Positions 7,208 through 14,687 of a stretch of 21,107 nucleotides of DNA are shown piece by piece. Made by a program: the position numbers and the translations under genes. Source of the DNA: JAMCXS01 sp964459065 (GTDB taxonomy: Bacteria; Acidobacteriota; Terriglobia; UBA7540); NCBI GenBank assembly GCA_964459065.1, contig CAYWMN010000038.1, positions 1 through 21,107 of the forward strand. The letters run 5' to 3'. The notes below the pieces were generated by a model that made no database searches, was not told the DNA's origin, and saw only the letters and a program-made list of their open reading frames with translations. Every line of letters begins with the position of its first letter. Positions within the stretch are counted from its first letter, which is position 1.

Positions 7208-7219
7208 CGACTTAAGTCG
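7208..7219. repeat. 12-base perfect palindrome
   Basis: CGACTTAAGTCG, exact dyad symmetry, ending 28 bases upstream of the -35 of the second ferredoxin promoter. It could be a regulator site; it does not match the CRP-type operator upstream of the first ferredoxin. Confidence 0.4.
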
Positions 7220-7247
7220 TCGCTCCAAGGGGCTCGGTGGGCTATGA

Positions 7248-7276
7248 TTGACACTGTTCGAATCCAAGGGTAAATT
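7248..7276 (+). promoter_or_regulatory. Sigma-70-type promoter of second ferredoxin
   Basis: TTGACA (7248-7253, 6 of 6) is separated by exactly 17 bases from TAAATT (7271-7276, 4 of 6). The predicted start near 7283 leaves a leader of about 24 bases before the ATG at 7307. This suggests the second ferredoxin is expressed on its own, unlike the activator-type promoter of the first. Confidence 0.7.
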
Positions 7277-7306
7277 AGTTCGGACGAACTTACGGAGGAA
7301 GCCAAG

Positions 7307-7567
7307 ATGGCCTATATCATCGCCGAGCCCTGCATCGGCACAAAAGACACTGCTTGCGTGGACGTGTGTCCCGTAGACTGCATTCACCCTCGCAAAGACG
7401 AGGAAAACTTTGAAGAAGTACCCATGCTGTACATTGATCCTGTCGAGTGCATTGATTGCGGAGCCTGTGTTCCGGTGTGCCCGGTGTCGGCAATCTTTCC
7501 GCAGGACGACCTGCCAGAGAAGTGGAACAGCTTTATTGAAGCTAACGCTGAATACTACAAGAAGTAA
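7307..7567 (+). CDS. 7Fe-type ferredoxin
   Basis: An 86-residue ferredoxin, an electron carrier with two clusters. Cysteines are at 9, 17, 21, 25, 48, 51, 54 and 58. The C-x7-C-x3-CP first motif (CIGTKDTACVDVCP) and the CIDCGACVPVCP second motif match the [3Fe-4S]/[4Fe-4S] ferredoxins, where Cys9, 17 and 58 would hold the 3Fe cluster. Residues around the second cluster (VCPVSAIFPQDDLPEKW) are typical. The start has GGAGG at 8-base spacing. It is a paralogue of the ferredoxin at 6750 with its own promoter. Redox partner not visible here. Confidence 0.95.
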   Translation: MAYIIAEPCIGTKDTACVDVCPVDCIHPRKDEENFEEVPMLYIDPVECIDCGACVPVCPVSAIFPQDDLPEKWNSFIEANAEYYKK

Positions 7568-7648
7568 ACGCAGCTTTGGCCGCATAAGCTAGCGCCACCA
7601 GTTAAAGGAATCACCAGAAACTATCGCCAGGGTTTGAACCTGATAGGC

Positions 7649-7682
7649 CCGGCAGGGAGGCAATTGTGCGCCTTGCTGCCGG
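7649..7682. other. Strong two-part hairpin
   Basis: CCGGCAG (7649-7655) pairs with CTGCCGG (7676-7682) and, inside a 2x2 internal loop, AGGC (7658-7661) pairs with GCCT (7670-7673) around an 8-base loop. Eleven perfect pairs in 34 bases. No T-run follows on either strand, so an intrinsic terminator is not supported. Confidence 0.45.
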
Positions 7683-7789
7683 ACCGGGCAGGGCGTCGTG
7701 CGCCTGGGCCGGGGTGTCGGCAGACCCGCGGACGGGCGAGCTTATCCGGCGGCCTGCGCCAGGGGCTCGTTTGTTTCCGCCCATTCGTC

Positions 7790-7807
7790 AGCCCGGCCGG
7801 GGCTTTT
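7790..7807 (+). terminator. Possible weak intrinsic terminator
   Basis: AGCCC (7790-7794) pairs with GGGCT (7800-7804), and a run of four T covers 7804-7807. The stem is short and the T tract minimal. It lies about 220 bases after the second ferredoxin and before the waaA promoter, where a terminator would be useful. Confidence 0.25.
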
Positions 7808-7891
7808 GCCACTTTGCAGCGGCAACCTCAACACCCGCCCCAGGCTGCAAGGTAACGGCTTGTTTTGATGGCAGTTCAGGGTATTTCCACT

Positions 7892-7897
7892 TATAAT
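7892..7897 (+). promoter_or_regulatory. -10 of the waaA envelope operon
   Basis: A perfect TATAAT in GC-rich sequence, with no good -35 at 16-18 bases (TTGATG occurs 21 bases upstream). The predicted start near 7904 gives a leader of about 46 bases, which contains a 7-bp stem (7909-7915 with 7921-7927, one G-T pair). Confidence 0.5.
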
Positions 7898-7949
7898 TGC
7901 GATTGGTTGGTTTCAAGACCTGAAGCCTCCGCCTTGCGCTCATTCCGGA

Positions 7950-9272
7950 ATGTACCGACTTTACAGCCTGTTATTCAGTTTGGGATTAATCTTGACGGCG
8001 CCTTATTACTTGAGGCGCGGCAAAAGCCGAATCAGGTCCCGGGGATGGCGGGAGAGATTGGGCCGGCTGCCCGCATCCTTTCGCCAGGAGCGTCAGGGCG
8101 CGATCTGGGTTCATGCCGTCTCGGTGGGGGAAACCATTGCGGTCGTGGGTTTGGTGCAGGAACTCGCGCGGCGCTATCCTGACAGGCGAATCTTCCTGAG
8201 CCACGTGACGCCGACGGGGCGCGAGGTGGGAGAAAAACGGCTGCCCAATCTGGCCGGGCGGTTTTATCTGCCCCTGGACTGGTATTGGTCGACACGCCGC
8301 GCCATGGAGCAGATTCGGCCGTCGGTTCTGGTGATCGTGGAAACCGAACTGTGGCCGAATATCCTGCGTGCCGCCCATGATTTTGGTTGCCGCACGATGA
8401 TTGTAAATGCCCGTCTTTCAGACAAGTCGTTTCGCGGCTACCGGATGCTTCGGCCTTTCATGCGGCGGGTGCTTGAAAAGATTGACCGGATCTCGGCGCA
8501 GACACCCACGGACGCGGAAAGGTTCCGGGCGCTGGGCGCGATTCCGGAACGCGTCAGCGTGACCGGGAATCTTAAATTTGACGGCCGCGCGCCGCAGTTT
8601 GGCGCCTTTGGCGCCCGCCTCGGCAAGGCCCTTGAGGCCGCAAACCGCCGGCCCGTTTTTGTGGCGGCCAGTACCATGCCGGGAGAAGAGCCGCTGGTGC
8701 TTCAGGCGTGGCAGGCGGTCCGGGAGAAATATCCCGAAGCCCTGATGATTCTTGCTCCCCGGCACCCGGCGCGCGTTGAGCAGGTCGGGGAGCTGCTGCA
8801 GGCCCAGGGGCGGAGCTTTTTTCGCCGCAGCGCGCTTTCGCAAGATAGCGGCCAGGCTCTTCAGCAGCTGGGAGGGGCGGAAGTTCTGCTGCTTGATACA
8901 ATGGGCGAGCTGGCGGAGATGTTGGGTTTGGCGGACGTGGTTTTTGTGGGGGGCAGCCTGGTTCCCACCGGGGGCCACAACCTGCTGGAACCGGCCTTTT
9001 GGGGCAAACCGATGGTTTTTGGTCCGAGCATGACTAACTTCCGGGACATGGCGGCGCTTTTTTCAGGCGCCCGCGCCGGCGTTCAGGTGGCTGACGCCGG
9101 TGAGCTTGGCCGGGAATTGCTTCGTCTGCTCGATCATCCGGACCAGGCGCGCGCGTTGGGAGCCAGGGCCCGGCGCGTGGTTGAAGAACAGGGAGGCGCC
9201 ACCAGGCGAGTGCTTGAGCTGTTGGAGGAATGGCTGGGCGCGCCTTCAGCGGCAGAAATTTCGACGTCTTGA
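7950..9272 (+). CDS. waaA: 3-deoxy-D-manno-octulosonic acid transferase WaaA
   Basis: WaaA (KdtA, family GT30) transfers Kdo from CMP-Kdo to the lipid A precursor at the inner membrane. The 440-residue protein begins with a short membrane anchor (about residues 3-20). It shows the catalytic WVHAVSVGE (Glu61), the VETELWPN motif (131-137) and, in the C-terminal Rossmann domain, APRHPAR (268-274) and VGGSLVPTGGHNLLEPAFWGKP (from 332). All are hallmarks of the family. Whether it adds one or more Kdo residues cannot be read from sequence. No strong Shine-Dalgarno precedes the ATG, and no upstream in-frame start exists nearby. It heads the operon and lpxK starts 8 bases after its stop. Confidence 0.96.
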   Translation: MYRLYSLLFSLGLILTAPYYLRRGKSRIRSRGWRERLGRLPASFRQERQGAIWVHAVSVGETIAVVGLVQELARRYPDRRIFLSHVTPTGREVGEKRLPNLAGRFYLPLDWYWSTRRAMEQIRPSVLVIVETELWPNILRAAHDFGCRTMIVNARLSDKSFRGYRMLRPFMRRVLEKIDRISAQTPTDAERFRALGAIPERVSVTGNLKFDGRAPQFGAFGARLGKALEAANRRPVFVAASTMPGEEPLVLQAWQAVREKYPEALMILAPRHPARVEQVGELLQAQGRSFFRRSALSQDSGQALQQLGGAEVLLLDTMGELAEMLGLADVVFVGGSLVPTGGHNLLEPAFWGKPMVFGPSMTNFRDMAALFSGARAGVQVADAGELGRELLRLLDHPDQARALGARARRVVEEQGGATRRVLELLEEWLGAPSAAEISTS

Positions 9273-9280
9273 CCGATGGC

Positions 9281-10342
9281 ATGAATCCTTTGCTGACACC
9301 GCTTGCGGAAGTTTACGGCCTTGGAGCTGCGCTGCGCGAGCAGGCTTTCCGCAGGGGGTGGCTTCGAACCCGCCGGCTTTCGCGTCCGGTCATCAGTGTT
9401 GGAAACCTGACGGTCGGGGGCACGGGCAAAACGCCGCGGGTGGCCCGGGTGGCGGAAACCCTGCTGCAGGCCGGCTTCAAGCCGGCGATTCTCTCCCGGG
9501 GTTACCGCCGCAAGCGAGGCGCTGATCTGCTGGCGCTCGAGCCGCAACCGGAGCGGAGAGTCGATCCCCGCGAGGTGGGCGACGAACCGGCCTTGCTGGC
9601 CGGCGTCTTGCCGCAGGTTCCCATTGTGATCTCGGCGGACCGCTACCGGGCGGGGCAGGCGGCTGAAAAGCGTTTTGGCGTGGATGTTCACATTCTCGAT
9701 GATGGATTCCAGCATCTGGCGCTGGAGCGCGACCTGGATATTGTCGCGATCGACGTGACGCAGGAGCTTGAAGACTGCGCGGTGCTTCCGGCCGGCCGCT
9801 TGCGCGAGCGTGTGGCGGGGCTGCGGCGCGCGGACCTGATCGTTCTGACGCGCACCGAGCTTCGCGATCCCGGCGCGGTTGAAAAGCAGGTTCGAGCGCT
9901 CAACCCGCGGGCGCAACTGTTCCGCGGATCAACGGCGCTTCAAGGCCTCAGGGAGATCGGCAGCGGCAGGCTTCAGCCGGCGGCCGGTTACGGCCCTCAG
10001 CCGGTGTGCGCTTTTTGCGGGATTGGAAATCCCGGCGCTTTTTTCGGCGATTTGCGCCGCTGGGGTTTCAGGCTTGGGGCGGAAATTGCTTTTCGCGACC
10101 ATCATGTTTACACTTCGCACGATGTCGCCCGGTTGCAGGCCGCGGCGCAGGACGGGGGAGCGGCGGCTTTCCTGACCACGGAGAAAGACGTCATGAATCT
10201 TCCTTCGTTCTGGAAGCCCGGGCTTCCGCTCCTGGCTTGCGTGATCCGGGCGGAGGTTTCCCCGGTCGCGGCGTTTGAACAAGCCCTTCTGGGCGCGGTG
10301 TCTTCTGCCGGTTTAAGCGATCGAGCGGCAACCGCTCATTAG
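9281..10342 (+). CDS. lpxK: Tetraacyldisaccharide 4'-kinase LpxK
   Basis: LpxK phosphorylates the 4' position of the lipid A disaccharide using ATP, at the inner-membrane face. In the 353-residue protein the P-loop GGTGKTP (46-52) follows VISVGNLTV. SRGYRR (72-77), GDEP (100-103) and LDDGFQH (139-145) are the family's diagnostic motifs, and a C-terminal TTEKD motif is present. The frame extends upstream to 9230 inside waaA, but the ATG at 9281 fits the family's usual start (MNPLLTPLAEVYGLG) and follows the waaA stop by 8 bases. Only a weak ribosome site is visible, so translation may be coupled to waaA. Confidence 0.96.
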   Translation: MNPLLTPLAEVYGLGAALREQAFRRGWLRTRRLSRPVISVGNLTVGGTGKTPRVARVAETLLQAGFKPAILSRGYRRKRGADLLALEPQPERRVDPREVGDEPALLAGVLPQVPIVISADRYRAGQAAEKRFGVDVHILDDGFQHLALERDLDIVAIDVTQELEDCAVLPAGRLRERVAGLRRADLIVLTRTELRDPGAVEKQVRALNPRAQLFRGSTALQGLREIGSGRLQPAAGYGPQPVCAFCGIGNPGAFFGDLRRWGFRLGAEIAFRDHHVYTSHDVARLQAAAQDGGAAAFLTTEKDVMNLPSFWKPGLPLLACVIRAEVSPVAAFEQALLGAVSSAGLSDRAATAH

Positions 10343-10366
10343 GTTCGGAACACGGAGGTTACGGAT

Positions 10367-11458
10367 TTGGCTGTTCAGGGAACCGAGGCTCTTGCGCCGG
10401 AGAAAATTCTGGTGCGGGGAACCAACTGGGTGGGTGACGGCATCATGTCATTGCCGGCGCTCGAAGCTTTGCGGGCGCGGTTTCCGTCCGCCGAGATTGT
10501 GCTGGTGGTCAAGCCCTGGGTGGCGGAACTCTATGAACACCACCGGGCCGTCACGCGCCTGATCATTTACGATCCGGCGGGGGAGCATCACGGACTTCGG
10601 GGATTCTGGAAATTCATCCAGTTGCTTCGCGCCGAGCAATTCGACCTGGCGATTCTGTTCCAGAACGCCTTTCACGCCGCCTGGATGGCCCGGTGCGCCG
10701 AGATTCCGGTTCGCATCGGCTATGACCTGGAGGGCCGGGGAGTCTTGCTGACCGATGCGGTGCCCGTTCCGCCGCCCGCTCTTTACGGCCACCAGAGCAA
10801 CTATTACCTCCATCTTCTGTTCCGGGCGGGTTTCATCGAGAGGCCCTCGCCGGTTGCAAGAATCACGCTGAACGTTCAGCCTTCCGAGAAGGCCTGGGCC
10901 GCCGGGCATTTGAGGGCGTTGGGCCTCGGAGGCCCGCGTTTTCTGGTGGGATTGTGTCCTGGCGCGGCTTTCGGGCCCGCCAAGCGCTGGTTGCCGGACC
11001 GGTACGCTGATCTTGCCGACCGCCTGGTTGGAGCGCTCAATGCGGATGTGGTAATCTTTGGTTCCCGGGCTGAGAAGCCGCTGGCCGAAACGATTGCACG
11101 GACGATGCAGCATACGCCGACCGTGCTGGCGGGCGAAACGGCCTTGCGCCAGTTGATCGCGCTGATGGCTCAATGCCGGTTGATCGTGACGAACGATTCC
11201 GGCCCGATGCACCTGGCCGCCGCGCTGGGCCTTCCCGTGGTGGCGATTTTCGGATCCACCAACGAGCGTGCCACCGGGCCGTTGAGCCCGCGCGCCCGCG
11301 TTGTCAAGCAATCGGTCGCCTGCAGTCCCTGCGGACTGCGCGAGTGTCCCATCGACTTCCGGTGCATGGAGCAGGTGACGGTTGACGAAGTCCATCGAAC
11401 CGCCCTGGCGCTTGTTAAGGAATTGGGAGTGACGCATGACCGCCCGCCGGCGGAATAA
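10367..11458 (+). CDS. waaF: ADP-heptose:LPS heptosyltransferase II WaaF
   Basis: A GT9-family glycosyltransferase adding heptose to the LPS inner core, 363 residues. The N-terminal motif NWVGDGIMSLPAL (20-32), CPGAAFGPAKRW (197-208) and NDSGPMHLAAALG (276-288) are typical of WaaF. So is the C-terminal four-cysteine element (Cys319, 322, 327, 333). The WVGD motif separates it from WaaC, which has S(S/M)xGD. The start is a TTG with GGAGG at 8-base spacing. It sits 24 bases after lpxK and its last 23 bases overlap the start of the heptose kinase gene. Confidence 0.93.
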   Translation: MAVQGTEALAPEKILVRGTNWVGDGIMSLPALEALRARFPSAEIVLVVKPWVAELYEHHRAVTRLIIYDPAGEHHGLRGFWKFIQLLRAEQFDLAILFQNAFHAAWMARCAEIPVRIGYDLEGRGVLLTDAVPVPPPALYGHQSNYYLHLLFRAGFIERPSPVARITLNVQPSEKAWAAGHLRALGLGGPRFLVGLCPGAAFGPAKRWLPDRYADLADRLVGALNADVVIFGSRAEKPLAETIARTMQHTPTVLAGETALRQLIALMAQCRLIVTNDSGPMHLAAALGLPVVAIFGSTNERATGPLSPRARVVKQSVACSPCGLRECPIDFRCMEQVTVDEVHRTALALVKELGVTHDRPPAE

Positions 11459-12506
11459 GTTGAAGCCGGCCGCGCTTTCCACGATATCGTGCATGAAGTT
11501 GACTAACCGAGTTCGCTCTTCCTTGCTCTCCGTGATCCGGAGGTTCCCCCGGCAACAGGTGGTGGTGCTGGGCGACATGGTGGCCGACGAGTTTGTTTAC
11601 GGTGAAATCTCCCGTGTCTCGCGCGAAGCTCCGGTGCTGATTCTTCGCCAGCGCGAAAGGAGAATCCTTCCCGGCGGCGCGGCGAATGCCGCCAACAACC
11701 TGGCCGCGCTGGGCGCGCGGGTGAGGCCGGCGGGCATTGTCGGCGATGACGATGCCGGCGATGCGCTGCTGCAATATTTCAAGGCGAACAAGGTGCCGAC
11801 AGGCGGCATTGTTCGCGTGCCCGGCTACACGACGCCCACTAAATCCCGCATCCTGGGAGGACTGACCCACTGGCAGCGCCAGCAGATTGTGAGGGTCGAC
11901 CGCGAGCCGGCCTCGGACGGCCGCCACGAACTGCGGGCGCGCCTGCGCAAGCTGCTGAGCCGGCGCCTGGCCGGGGCCCGGGCGGTGCTGGTTTCCGATT
12001 ACGGCTATGGGACGACCGACGCCGCTGAAGTCGGCAAGCTGCGGTTGCGGCTGGAGGGCCGGCAAGTGCCGCTGGTGGTCGATTCACGCTACGATCTTGC
12101 AAGCTATGCTCAAGTGACCGCTCTCACCCCCAACGAGCCGGAAGTGGAGGCGGCCTTTGGAAAATCCATTGGCCATAACCTCGACCTGCTTTTTGAACTG
12201 GGCCGGGCGATGCTCAAGCGCCAATCGCTCGAGGCTCTTCTCGTTACCCGCGGGCGCGACGGGATGGCGCTGTTTGAAGCGGGAAGGAGGCCGCAGTTGA
12301 TCCCTGTTTCCGGTTCGGACCAGGCCGTGGACGTGACCGGAGCGGGTGATACGGTGGGGGCGGTTTTCACCCTGGCTTTAGCGGCCGGGGCGACCTTTGC
12401 CCAGGCGGCTTTGCTGGCCAATTGCGCGGGCGGGGTTGTGGTGATGAAGCGCGGGACCGCGACCGTGACGGCCCGGGAACTGAAAGAGGCGGTACGAAAC
12501 TCCTGA
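11436..12506 (+). CDS. rfaE1: Heptose-7-phosphate kinase (HldE kinase domain)
   Basis: D-glycero-beta-D-manno-heptose 7-phosphate kinase makes heptose 1,7-bisphosphate in the ADP-heptose pathway. It is a PfkB/ribokinase-fold protein of 356 residues. It has GGAANAANNLAALGA (80-94), the TPNEPE stretch (231-236) and DVTGAGDT (299-306), with the catalytic Asp305. In E. coli this domain is the N-terminal half of bifunctional HldE; here it is a separate gene immediately followed by the partner. The ATG at 11436 has GGGAG at 6-base spacing and overlaps waaF by 23 bases, so coupling is likely. A later ATG (11493) has no ribosome site. The first 20 or so basic residues are an unusual extension. Confidence 0.94.
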   Translation: MTARRRNKLKPAALSTISCMKLTNRVRSSLLSVIRRFPRQQVVVLGDMVADEFVYGEISRVSREAPVLILRQRERRILPGGAANAANNLAALGARVRPAGIVGDDDAGDALLQYFKANKVPTGGIVRVPGYTTPTKSRILGGLTHWQRQQIVRVDREPASDGRHELRARLRKLLSRRLAGARAVLVSDYGYGTTDAAEVGKLRLRLEGRQVPLVVDSRYDLASYAQVTALTPNEPEVEAAFGKSIGHNLDLLFELGRAMLKRQSLEALLVTRGRDGMALFEAGRRPQLIPVSGSDQAVDVTGAGDTVGAVFTLALAAGATFAQAALLANCAGGVVVMKRGTATVTARELKEAVRNS

Positions 12507-13009
12507 ACAGCAAAATTATTTTACGGACGGAAGTGGCTCCGCTCGGCGACCGCCTGCGGCGCGACGGCCATCGGATCGTGTTTGCCAATGGCTGCTTCGA
12601 TCTGCTGCACGTGGGACATGTCCGCTACCTTGAAAGCGCCCGGCAGCAGGGAAGCGTTCTGGTGGTGGGCGTCAACAGCGACCGTGCGGTCAGGCAATTG
12701 AAAGGCGAAGGCCGGCCCCTGCTGAGTGAAAAGGAGCGCACGGAGTTGCTGGCGGCGCTTGAGGCGGTGGACTACGTGACGATCTTCGATGATCTGACGG
12801 CGGAAGCCGTTCTGCGCGACCTGCGGCCCGATGTCCACTGCAAAGGAACCGACTACACAAAAGCCACGGTTCCTGAGCGCGACGTGATCAAGGAGTGGGG
12901 CGGCGAGGTGGCGATTGTCGGTGACCCCAAATCCCACTCGACGCGGGAAGTGATCGCCCGGCTGGTTGGAAATCAGTCGAAGGGCGCCGCGCCGCGCAAC
13001 AAGGAATAA
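12503..13009 (+). CDS. rfaE2: Heptose-1-phosphate adenylyltransferase (HldE C-terminal domain)
   Basis: It transfers AMP to D-glycero-beta-D-manno-heptose 1-phosphate, giving ADP-heptose. A nucleotidyltransferase-fold protein of about 168 residues. The signature IVFANGCFDLLHVGHVRYLE contains the HxGH site (36-39), VVGVNSDRAV follows, and a C-terminal SHSTREVI corresponds to the SSTxxI motif. The start is unusual. Family members begin close to SKI..R.E, which places the first codon at CTG 12503, overlapping the TGA of the kinase gene; no ATG is available there. AAAGAGG lies 13 bases upstream. The alternative is GTG 12533, preceded by GGACGG. An in-frame TTG at 12422 would give an unrelated Arg-rich extension, so I reject it. 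Confidence 0.9.
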   Translation: MNSKIILRTEVAPLGDRLRRDGHRIVFANGCFDLLHVGHVRYLESARQQGSVLVVGVNSDRAVRQLKGEGRPLLSEKERTELLAALEAVDYVTIFDDLTAEAVLRDLRPDVHCKGTDYTKATVPERDVIKEWGGEVAIVGDPKSHSTREVIARLVGNQSKGAAPRNKE

Positions 13010-13044
13010 GGCCGGCCCCGGAGGCCTGCCGCCCGAACGGGTCA

Positions 13045-14100
13045 ATGATAGAAAAGCCCAATCCGCGGTTCCTGATTTTTCGTCTCAGTTCGATCGGCGA
13101 TATTGTCCATGCCCTGCCCGCCGTGGCGGCGCTCGGACGGACGTTTCCCTTGGGGACCATTCACTGGGTGGTGGAGAAACGCTACGCGCAGCTGCTGGAG
13201 GGAAATCCCTATGTTCACCGGGCGATCGAGCTGGATACGCTCGGTTGGCGGCGGCGTTTGGCCTCTGCGGATACGATGCGGGAAATCCTGCGAAGCTATG
13301 CTGATCTGAAGGATTTTTCTTACGATGCCGCCATCGACATCCAGGGCCTGCTGAAAACCGGCTTGCTGGCCTGGGTCAGCCGTTCGGAAAAGCGCGTCGG
13401 TTTCAGCGCGAAATTCCTGCGGGAATCCGCCGCCGCGATATTCTATACGGACCGCGTTTCACCGGAAGGGCGAAAGCATATTATCGAAATGAATCTGGCG
13501 CTGGTTGAATCTTTGGGAGCCGGGAGCGGTGCGTGGGAATTTCCGCTGCCGGCAAACGAGCAAGCCGGGAATGCTGTCCGGGAGCGGCTCAAAGAACTGG
13601 GCACTACGGACTACATCATTGTGAATTCGGGCGGAGGGTGGAAGGGGAAACGCTGGTCTGGGGAAAATTACGCCGCAGCCATCCGCAAGCTGGCGCCTGA
13701 TCTTGCTTGCGACATTTTGTTGACCGGTTCACCGCAGGAGCGGCCCGTGGTTGAGGAAATCATCGCCCTGGCGCAAACGCCGAAGGCCAAGTGGTTTCCT
13801 TCAACGCTGGTGGAGTTCATTGCTCTGGCGCGTGGCGCAAAGCTCCTGATCGGCGGCGACAGCGGCCCGTTCCATCTTGCGGCAGCGGTTGGAACCCCGC
13901 TGGTCGCTATCTTTGACCTGGCGGACCCTTTGAATACGCCGGAGCGAAACGGCCCTTTCAACCCCGCTGATATCGTGCTGGGCGGCCGTTCAGCCGCCGG
14001 CCGCGACCCATACTCAAAGCATCTGAGCTACCTGGAAGGCGTCAGCCCTGAAGCGGTTGCGGAGGCGGCGCTTCGGCGATTGCAGAGGGCGCATGAATAA
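13045..14100 (+). CDS. waaC: LPS heptosyltransferase I WaaC-like
   Basis: A GT9 heptosyltransferase that adds the first heptose to Kdo, 351 residues. The N-terminal RLSSIGDIVHALPAVAAL (13-30) has the SxGD signature of WaaC, then IDIQGLLKTG (97-106), the lysine-rich WKGKRW (199-204) and GGDSGPFHLAAAVGTP (270-285). The assignment as WaaC rather than another GT9 enzyme rests on these motifs plus the presence of a clear WaaF in the same operon. The Shine-Dalgarno is weak (GGAGG is 20 bases away). It starts 35 bases after the adenylyltransferase, and its 3' end overlaps the next gene. Confidence 0.88.
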   Translation: MIEKPNPRFLIFRLSSIGDIVHALPAVAALGRTFPLGTIHWVVEKRYAQLLEGNPYVHRAIELDTLGWRRRLASADTMREILRSYADLKDFSYDAAIDIQGLLKTGLLAWVSRSEKRVGFSAKFLRESAAAIFYTDRVSPEGRKHIIEMNLALVESLGAGSGAWEFPLPANEQAGNAVRERLKELGTTDYIIVNSGGGWKGKRWSGENYAAAIRKLAPDLACDILLTGSPQERPVVEEIIALAQTPKAKWFPSTLVEFIALARGAKLLIGGDSGPFHLAAAVGTPLVAIFDLADPLNTPERNGPFNPADIVLGGRSAAGRDPYSKHLSYLEGVSPEAVAEAALRRLQRAHE

Positions 14101-14638
14101 TCGCTTTGGAACTTTTGCCGCCCGTTGGCGCGTGCCGATGGGGTTTGCCCTGGGCGTTGCTTACCTGATTTACGCCCAACCCACCGTTCCGCTGCTTGTT
14201 GCGGGCGCGCTGGTTTCTTTGCTGGGGCTGGGGATTCGGGCCTACGCAGCCGGATACCTTGAGAAGATGCAGCGGCTGGCCACTTGCGGCCCCTACGCCT
14301 ATACGCGCAATCCCCTGTATCTTGGGAGCCTGCTGATCGGATTGGGACTTGTCATTGCCGGAGGACGGTGGTTTCTGGCGGTGGCTTTCGCCCTCTTTTT
14401 CCTCTTCGTGTACGGGACCGTCATGCGGCGTGAGGAAGCAGGCCTGCGTGAGCAGTACGGGCGGGAATTCGAGAAATACGCCGGCTTGGTGCCTCTGTTT
14501 TTCCCGGGGCGGAAAGCTCAAAGAGGCTGCAAAGAGCGGTTCGAGTGGCGGCGCTATCGCAAGAACCGCGAATACGAGGCGGCGCTGGGTTATGTTGCGG
14601 GGATCCTCTTTCTGGTTTTGAAAATTCTGTTCCGCTAG
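14093..14638 (+). CDS. ICMT/PEMT-like membrane methyltransferase
   Basis: A 181-residue integral membrane protein with about four or five predicted membrane helices (about 16-33, 34-52, 76-92, 92-110, 162-180). The motif GPYAYTRNPLYLG (66-78), together with REEAGLREQYGREFEKYA (112-129), is that of the isoprenylcysteine carboxyl methyltransferase / phospholipid methyltransferase superfamily, which uses SAM on lipid-like substrates. The substrate here is unknown; bacteria lack CAAX proteins, so a lipid is more likely. The ATG lies inside the last codons of waaC (8-base overlap) with GAGGG just upstream, indicating coupling to the LPS genes. Confidence 0.85.
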   Translation: MNNRFGTFAARWRVPMGFALGVAYLIYAQPTVPLLVAGALVSLLGLGIRAYAAGYLEKMQRLATCGPYAYTRNPLYLGSLLIGLGLVIAGGRWFLAVAFALFFLFVYGTVMRREEAGLREQYGREFEKYAGLVPLFFPGRKAQRGCKERFEWRRYRKNREYEAALGYVAGILFLVLKILFR

Positions 14639-14687
14639 ATGCGGAGGCCGGTTGCCTTTTCAAGCCAACCTGGGTCATAACAGAAGT

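Larger units (their letters stand above)
7005..7306. other. Gap between the two ferredoxin genes
   Basis: I see no gene in these 302 bases. The gap holds a possible bulged hairpin after the first ferredoxin (7032-7036 with 7056-7060, plus 7041-7044 with 7052-7055), with no T-run. It also holds a 9-bp inverted repeat with a 41-base spacer (7139-7147 and 7189-7197), a 12-base palindrome (7208-7219) and a near-consensus promoter (7248-7276). Confidence 0.55.
7568..7949. other. 382-base structured gap before waaA
   Basis: I find no gene with family resemblance. The gap contains a strong hairpin (7649-7682), a smaller bulged hairpin (7621-7645), a possible terminator (7790-7807) and the waaA promoter -10 (7892). 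It could hide a small RNA, but I recognise none of the standard families (tmRNA, RNase P, SRP, 6S) in it. Confidence 0.5.

Noticed and set aside
7621..7645. T-loop-like sequence on the minus strand (TTCAAAC flanked by CAGG/CCTG), hinting at a tRNA
   Set aside because: No matching acceptor strand, D-arm or anticodon arm lies at the right distance; the acceptor complement ACTATCG is absent on the expected 5' side.
10448..11578. A long minus-strand open frame (376 codons) opposite waaF
   Set aside because: It is an antisense shadow of a high-GC gene: low-complexity Arg/Gly/Gln-rich sequence, no family motif and no ribosome site, while waaF on the plus strand has complete motifs.
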